19,125 nt of DNA. Origin: AG41 sp965653495. Its GTDB lineage: Bacteria > Gemmatimonadota > Gemmatimonadetes > Gemmatimonadales > GWC2-71-9. This document shows positions 15,302 through 19,125 of the stretch, piece after piece. The notes under the pieces were generated by a model, which saw nothing but the letters and a program-made list of their open reading frames with translations, was not told the origin of the DNA and ran no database searches. The position numbers and the translations under genes were made by a program. The first letter of the stretch is position 1, and each line of letters opens with the position of its first letter. The stretch lies in contig CBFHAJ010000069.1 of assembly GCA_965653495.1 (NCBI GenBank), positions 1 to 19,125 of the forward strand, read 5' to 3'.

Positions 15302-16355
15302 GTCGCAAGCACTCCTGTCCCGCCCCGCCCCGAGCGCCGCGGCGCAACTCGGACTCGGCTTGCTCGATGACGTCGGCGCGGCGGCTGCGCGCCTCGATGA
15401 TCCCGACGACACCGAGTCGCTGCACGACTTTCGCGTCGCCCTGCGGCGCCTGCGCACCCTGCTCCGCGGCTTTCGTGCGGAACTCATCCACGCCGTGTCC
15501 AAGAAGCCGCAGCGCCGGCTCCGGGACTTGGCGCGCCGCACGAGTGCCGGCCGCGATGCGGAGGTGCAGCTCGCATGGGTGCGCGGCCATCAGGGCGAGC
15601 TGGCGCGCGGGTCCCGCACCGGCCTGCGCTGGCTCGTCGCCCGGCTCGCGGCGCGCCGCGACCGGGCTTACGCTGCCGTTCACGACGAGCTGGCACCGGA
15701 ATTCCGGCACATCGCGCGCCGGCTGCGGCGCGCCCTGCTCGAAGTGGGCGGGGACACCAGCCTGCGGGCGCCGCCGTTCGCGGTGGCCGCCGCCCGCGTC
15801 TTGCGGTCTCACGCGACCGCCCTGGGGCAAGACCTTGGCGCGGTGCGGTCCGCTCGCGATGCCGACGCGATCCACGGCGCCCGCATCGCCGTCAAGCGCT
15901 CGCGCTACCTGCTCGAGTGGCTCGCCTCTGAAGTTCCCCAAGCGGCCCTGCTCGTGGCGCGGTTACGCGAGCTGCAGGACCTGCTGGGCGAGCTGCGGGA
16001 CGTGCAGGTGTTGATCGCCGAGCTGGGTGACGCGGTCGCCGACGCCGCCGCGGAGCGCGCTCGAACGCTGCACGCACGGGCCCTGGGAACCAAGTCGCCC
16101 CGCACCGCTCGTCGCCCCGGGGCGCCCGCGCCCGGCAGCGCTGGGCTGCTGTCGCTCGCCCGGCTCGCCGCCGAGACCGAGGCGGGGCTCGTCCGGCAAT
16201 TGACCGTCGAATGGGTGGACCCGGGCGGCCGCACGCTGGTCCGAGACATCGTCGCCCTCGCGGACACACTGACCGCCCCACCGCCTCCCGCGCTCGCCGG
16301 CTCGCGCGCCCCGCGCTCACAGCGCGTCCGCCGCACGCGTCAGGCGCCGCTCTGA
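15294..16355 (+). CDS. CHAD-domain protein, likely polyphosphate-associated
   Basis: This 353-residue protein is made mostly of helices and very rich in Arg, His and Ala. It matches the CHAD (conserved histidine alpha-helical) domain: two homologous helical bundles, each with the hallmark basic helix, LHDFRVALRRLRTLLRGF (His44) and IHGARIAVKRSRYLLEWL (His194). LRELQDLLGELRDVQVLI is typical of the second bundle. CHAD proteins are known to bind polyphosphate, their positive surface holding the anionic chain, and several localise to polyphosphate granules. The CYTH triphosphatase domain often fused to CHAD is absent. The GTG at 15294 overlaps the SixA gene by 8 bp, so it is co-translated with the ppk operon. 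The basic tail after residue ~330 looks disordered. A granule scaffold or Ppk/Ppx partner role is inferred. Confidence 0.88.
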   Translation: MTESQALLSRPAPSAAAQLGLGLLDDVGAAAARLDDPDDTESLHDFRVALRRLRTLLRGFRAELIHAVSKKPQRRLRDLARRTSAGRDAEVQLAWVRGHQGELARGSRTGLRWLVARLAARRDRAYAAVHDELAPEFRHIARRLRRALLEVGGDTSLRAPPFAVAAARVLRSHATALGQDLGAVRSARDADAIHGARIAVKRSRYLLEWLASEVPQAALLVARLRELQDLLGELRDVQVLIAELGDAVADAAAERARTLHARALGTKSPRTARRPGAPAPGSAGLLSLARLAAETEAGLVRQLTVEWVDPGGRTLVRDIVALADTLTAPPPPALAGSRAPRSQRVRRTRQAPL

Positions 16356-16362
16356 CGACACA

Positions 16363-16391
16363 AACGGGCGGAGGTTTGCGTCCCGCCCGTT
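16363..16391 (+). terminator. Stem-loop after the CHAD gene, overlapping the pstC PHO box
   Basis: AACGGGCGG (16363-16371) pairs perfectly with CCGCCCGTT (16383-16391) around an 11-nt loop. It starts 8 bp after the CHAD stop. No T-tract follows, so termination is uncertain. Its right arm contains the first four bases of the next PHO-box half-site. Confidence 0.5.
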
Positions 16392-16420
16392 ACAGTCCCG
16401 TGACACACGCCGGATACGTT
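16388..16420 (+). promoter_or_regulatory. PHO box and -10 candidate upstream of pstCAB
   Basis: CGTTACA (16388-16394) and CGTGACA (16399-16405) are direct repeats 11 bp apart (spacer GTCC). TACGTT (16415-16420) begins 9 nt after the second repeat and fits a -10 element. It ends only 8 nt before the pstC ATG (16429), and no Shine-Dalgarno sequence is present. Transcription is therefore expected to start at or next to the A of ATG, giving a leaderless mRNA. Confidence 0.76.
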
Positions 16421-16428
16421 TCCGGCCG

Positions 16429-17418
16429 ATGACGAGCGTTCCCATCGAGTCAGTCCCCACCGTCGCGCTGCCCGGCCAGCGGCATCTCGCCGGCCGCAAC
16501 GTCGCCGATCGCCTGTACCAGCTCGTGCTCACCGGGTTCGCCCTCATGCTGCCGCTGTTGCTCGTGGCGCTGGTGGGCGAGCTGATCGCGAGCGCCTGGC
16601 CCGCCATCACACGGTTCGGGTTGCGGTTCCTGTGGACGTCCGTGTGGGACCCGGTGGCGGGCGTGTTCGGTGCCGCGCCGATGGTGTTCGGCACGATCGC
16701 GTCTTCGCTCCTCGCCCTCGTCATCGCGGTGCCGCTGTCGCTCGGCGTCGCCATTTATTTGACCGAGTTCTCTCCCAAGTGGCTGCGGCAGCCGGTGGCG
16801 TTCCTGGTGGAGCTCCTGGCGGCGATCCCGAGCGTGGTGTACGGCGTGTGGGGGATCTTCGTCCTCATCCCGTTCCTGCGCACGTTCGCAGTGCCCCCAC
16901 TGCGCGCCGTGTTGGGGTGGACGCCGCTGTTCCAGGGAGCGTTCTACGGTAACTCGCTGCTCGCGGGCGGGGTGATCCTGGCGATCATGATCGTGCCCTA
17001 CATCGCCGCCGTGTCGCGCGAGGTGCTCCTCGCCGTTCCGTCGAGCCAGCGGGAGGCGGCGCTCGGCATGGGTGCCACGCGCTGGGAGGCCGTCTGGACC
17101 GCCGTCGTACCGTACGGGCGGGCGGGACTGATCGGCGCCGTGATCCTGGGGCTGGGGCGTGCGCTGGGCGAGACGATGGCCGTCACCATGCTCATCGGCA
17201 ACCGCCACGACATCGGCCTGTCGGTGCTGCAGCCGGCGTACACGATGGCCGCCGCGATCGCCAACGAGTTCAGCGAGGCCACGACCAATCTCTATCTGTC
17301 GGCGCTGTTCGAGGTGGCACTGCTGCTGTTTGTGATCACGGTGGTGGTGAACGCGCTGGCGCGCCTGATGATCTGGCGCGTCGCCAAGGGCACGGCCGTG
17401 GGGAGCCGGGCGCTGTGA
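16429..17418 (+). CDS. pstC: Phosphate ABC transporter permease PstC
   Basis: This 329-residue inner-membrane permease pairs with PstA to form the phosphate channel. It has about six hydrophobic helices, starting with LVLTGFALMLPLLLVALVGEL. The family segment FGAAPMVFGTIASSLLALVIAVPLSLG is followed by VELLAAIPSVVYGVWGIF, both typical of PstC. The EAA loop that docks to PstB is REAALGMGATRWEAVWTAVVPYGRAGLIG, followed by GLGRALGETMAV. The ATG at 16429 lies 8 nt after a -10 candidate with no ribosome site, suggesting leaderless translation. The stop overlaps the pstA start (GTGA, 17415-17418). It is the first gene of pstC-pstA-pstB, with pstS elsewhere in the window. Confidence 0.96.
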   Translation: MTSVPIESVPTVALPGQRHLAGRNVADRLYQLVLTGFALMLPLLLVALVGELIASAWPAITRFGLRFLWTSVWDPVAGVFGAAPMVFGTIASSLLALVIAVPLSLGVAIYLTEFSPKWLRQPVAFLVELLAAIPSVVYGVWGIFVLIPFLRTFAVPPLRAVLGWTPLFQGAFYGNSLLAGGVILAIMIVPYIAAVSREVLLAVPSSQREAALGMGATRWEAVWTAVVPYGRAGLIGAVILGLGRALGETMAVTMLIGNRHDIGLSVLQPAYTMAAAIANEFSEATTNLYLSALFEVALLLFVITVVVNALARLMIWRVAKGTAVGSRAL

Positions 17419-18263
17419 GCACGCGCCGCCTGCGCCGCCGCCTCGTGAGCGGCGTCATGACCGGCCTGGTCGCGGTGTTGTCGTTCGTGGCCGTGCTGGC
17501 GCTGGTACTCATCCTCGGGCACCTGGTCGCCAAGGGCGCGTCGTCGCTCGACTGGAATTTCTTCGTGAAGAGTGCCGTCCCCGCCGGCCAGACGGGCGGC
17601 GGCGTCGCGAACGCCATCGTCGGGACGGTGCTCATCGTCGGTGTCGCGGCGCTGATCGGCCTCCCGGTCGGCGTCGGCACCGGGCTGTACCTGGCAGAAT
17701 ATGGAACGGGCCGGCTCGGCTGGACGGTCCGGTTCGTGGCCGACGTCCTCAACGGCACGCCCTCGATCGTGATCGGGGTGTTCGCGTGGACCTGGCTGGT
17801 CCGGCCGATGCACCATTTCTCCGGGCTCGCGGGCAGCGTGGCACTCGCCGTCCTCATGGTGCCGATGATCGCGCGCACCACCGAGGAGATGGTGCGCCTG
17901 GTGCCGCATTCGCTGCGCGAAGCGGCGCTCGCACTCGGCTACGCCCGCTGGCGCACCTCGCTGCGCGTGGTCGCGCGCACCGCGCTCGCCGGGATCGTGA
18001 CGGGGTGCCTGGTGGGCGTCGCGCGCATCGCGGGCGAGACGGCTCCCCTGCTCTTCACCGCCCTGGGCAACCTGAACTTCACCACCAACGTGCTGCAGCC
18101 GATGCAGACCCTGTCGCTGCAGATCTACGTGTACGGGACCGGCCCGTTCGAGGAATGGCACCGTCTCGCCTGGGCCGCGGCGCTCGTGCTCATGGGCCTC
18201 GTCCTGCTGCTCGCGCTCGCGGCGCGCGCGGCGGTCCGGCAACATCATGACACCACCCGCTGA
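17415..18263 (+). CDS. pstA: Phosphate ABC transporter permease PstA
   Basis: This is the 282-residue second permease subunit. Its GTG start overlaps the pstC stop. After a basic N-terminus (TRRLRRRLVSG) comes a first membrane helix, then the PstA-typical VPAGQTGGGVANAIVGTVLIVG, LPVGVGTGLYLAEYG, DVLNGTPSIVIGVFAW and the EAA loop LREAALALGYARWRTSLRVV, ending in GCLVGVARIAGETAPLLFTALGN. About six helices are visible. The last 17 bp overlap the start of pstB, so the subunits are translationally coupled. Length and motifs are normal, with no defects. Confidence 0.95.
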   Translation: MSTRRLRRRLVSGVMTGLVAVLSFVAVLALVLILGHLVAKGASSLDWNFFVKSAVPAGQTGGGVANAIVGTVLIVGVAALIGLPVGVGTGLYLAEYGTGRLGWTVRFVADVLNGTPSIVIGVFAWTWLVRPMHHFSGLAGSVALAVLMVPMIARTTEEMVRLVPHSLREAALALGYARWRTSLRVVARTALAGIVTGCLVGVARIAGETAPLLFTALGNLNFTTNVLQPMQTLSLQIYVYGTGPFEEWHRLAWAAALVLMGLVLLLALAARAAVRQHHDTTR

Positions 18264-19026
18264 CGCCCGGCTGCAGCTCGAGGCCGTCCGCCTGACGGCC
18301 TTGTTCGGCCGCCGCGCCGTGGTCAAGGATGTCTCGATCCTGTTCCCGGCGCACACCGTCACCGCCGTGATCGGACCGTCGGGGTGCGGCAAGAGCACGT
18401 TCCTCCGCTGCTTGAACCGCATGCACGAGCTCTCCGAAGGCGGCTGGGTCACCGGCACCGTCCTGCTCGACGGCGCGGACGTGTACGACGCGAGCGTAGA
18501 CCCCGTGCAGCTGCGGCGCCGCATCGGCATGGTGTTCCAGCGGCCCACGCCGTTCCCCACCATGTCGATCTACGACAACGTCGCCGCGGGCCTGCGCGTG
18601 AACGGGGGGGGGCACCCGCGCGCCCAGCTGGACGCGACCGTCGAGCAGGCGTTGCGCCGCGCGGCGCTGTGGGACGAGGTGAAGGACCGCTTGAGGAGGA
18701 GCGCGCTCGACCTGTCGGGCGGCCAGCAGCAGCGCCTCTGTATCGCCCGCGCGCTCGCGCCCGAGCCCGAGGTACTGCTGCTCGACGAGCCGACCGCGTC
18801 GCTCGACCCGGCGGGCACGCAACGCATCGAGGAGCTATGCCACGACCTCAAGACGCGCTACACGATCGTGATCGTGACCCACAACCTGCAGCAGGCCGGC
18901 CGCGTCTCGGACTACACGGCCTTCTTCTATCTGGGTGACCTGGTCGAGGTGGGCCGGACCGAGGCGCTGTTCACCAAACCCGTGAAGGATCAGACCGAAG
19001 CCTACATTACCGGGAGGTTCGGATGA
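18247..19026 (+). CDS. pstB: Phosphate ABC transporter ATPase PstB
   Basis: This 259-residue ABC ATPase powers PstCA. It has Walker A GPSGCGKST (residues 43-51), the PstB-typical FLRCLNRMHEL straight after it, the Q-loop MVFQRPTPFPTMSIYDNVAAGLR, the signature LSGGQQQR (156-163), Walker B LLLDEPTASLDP (Asp180, Glu181) and the H-switch His212 in IVTHNLQQA. The ending YITGRFG is also typical of PstB. The ATG lies inside pstA (17-bp overlap). Its stop overlaps the next ATG (ATGA, 19023-19026). A run of nine Gs at 18604-18612 codes for a Gly-Gly-Gly loop and keeps the frame. Confidence 0.95.
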   Translation: MTPPADARLQLEAVRLTALFGRRAVVKDVSILFPAHTVTAVIGPSGCGKSTFLRCLNRMHELSEGGWVTGTVLLDGADVYDASVDPVQLRRRIGMVFQRPTPFPTMSIYDNVAAGLRVNGGGHPRAQLDATVEQALRRAALWDEVKDRLRRSALDLSGGQQQRLCIARALAPEPEVLLLDEPTASLDPAGTQRIEELCHDLKTRYTIVIVTHNLQQAGRVSDYTAFFYLGDLVEVGRTEALFTKPVKDQTEAYITGRFG

Positions 19027-19125
19027 CGGTCGCGGTGGAACCGATCCCACAGCAAGCGCCGGCGACGCCGCGGGTGATTCCCCACCCGAGCCAGACCGCG
19101 ACGCCCGTCATCGACGTGCGGGCGT
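19023..19125 (+). CDS. Partial CDS: N-terminus of a probable second PstB-like ABC ATPase
   Basis: Only 34 codons are visible before the window ends. The ATG overlaps the pstB stop by 4 bp, so it is in the same operon. The first ~27 residues are a Pro/Ala/Thr-rich, probably disordered leader. They are followed by TPVIDVRA, which looks like the first beta-strand of an ABC ATPase nucleotide-binding domain (compare 'xIxVRxLxxxYG' in PstB). PhoU, the gene often found here, usually starts with a charged helix and does not resemble this. A second, leader-extended PstB is the best reading but rests on few residues. Confidence 0.5.
   Translation, partial: MTVAVEPIPQQAPATPRVIPHPSQTATPVIDVRA

Noticed and set aside
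17292..18563. 423-codon minus-strand frame opposite pstA/pstB
   Set aside because: Antisense shadow crossing two real genes, with no family features.
18604..18612. Run of nine Gs in pstB (and nine Cs at 8076-8084 in the DUF155 gene) as possible frameshift sites
   Set aside because: Both frames continue normally with family motifs on each side; no overlapping alternative product is evident. They are only possible sequencing-error spots.
1..19125. CRISPR arrays, tRNA/rRNA genes, insertion sequences, integrases, phage genes
   Set aside because: Looked for on both strands; no repeat-spacer pattern, cloverleaf-like run, transposase or integrase motif was seen.

Overview
The window is a 19.1 kb, very GC-rich, gene-dense stretch of a diderm bacterial chromosome. 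Almost every gene in it concerns inorganic phosphate: sensing, uptake, scavenging, sparing or storage. Secreted proteins end their signal peptides in '-LSA|Q' or '-AMA|Q', there is an outer-membrane porin, GTG starts are frequent and gene order is compact. These traits would fit a Gemmatimonadota-like soil bacterium. That placement is inference, because no rRNA or marker gene is present.

Layout. (1) 1-2308: the 3' part of a PhoB-type response regulator, overlapping a PhoR-type membrane sensor kinase. (2) 2318-4782: a tetrameric PHO-box-like array, then three overlapping genes: a GT4 glycosyltransferase, a type I phosphodiesterase/alkaline-phosphatase-superfamily enzyme and a PAP2 lipid-phosphate phosphatase. 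(3) 4829-6202 (minus): a lipoprotein acid phosphatase/phospholipase C-like enzyme, facing the previous operon across a strong hairpin. (4) 6450-7181: a second PhoB paralogue with no kinase beside it. (5) 7178-8302 (minus): an RMD1/DUF155 membrane-anchored protein. (6) 8349-10617: a PHO box, an OprO/P-like porin, pstS and an intrinsic terminator. (7) 10629-16355: a PHO box, a 72-residue Cys-rich protein, then a polyphosphate module of Ppx/GppA with an HD domain, Ppk1, a SixA-like phosphatase and a CHAD protein. (8) 16388-19125: a PHO box, pstC, pstA, pstB and the start of what looks like a second pstB, cut by the window end.

The unifying signal is a set of direct 7-bp repeats, roughly CGTNAC[A/G/C], spaced exactly 11 bp apart. 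That is the geometry of the enterobacterial PHO box. They lie upstream of five plus-strand transcription units, and a weaker copy lies upstream of the minus-strand phosphatase. At three sites an nAnnnT hexamer follows the last repeat after exactly 9 nt. At two of these (pstC and the glycosyltransferase) it lies so close to the start codon that the mRNA is probably leaderless. The region therefore reads as a self-contained Pho island. PhoR and two PhoB paralogues would drive uptake (porin, PstSCAB), Pi release (acid phosphatase/PLC, NPP), possible replacement of phospholipid by glycolipid (PAP2 plus GT4) and polyphosphate turnover.

No tRNA, rRNA, CRISPR array, insertion sequence or integrase was seen. 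No stretch longer than about 250 bp lacks a gene. Large antisense open frames over ppk, ppx, the phosphatase gene and pstA/pstB are high-GC shadows and were left out.
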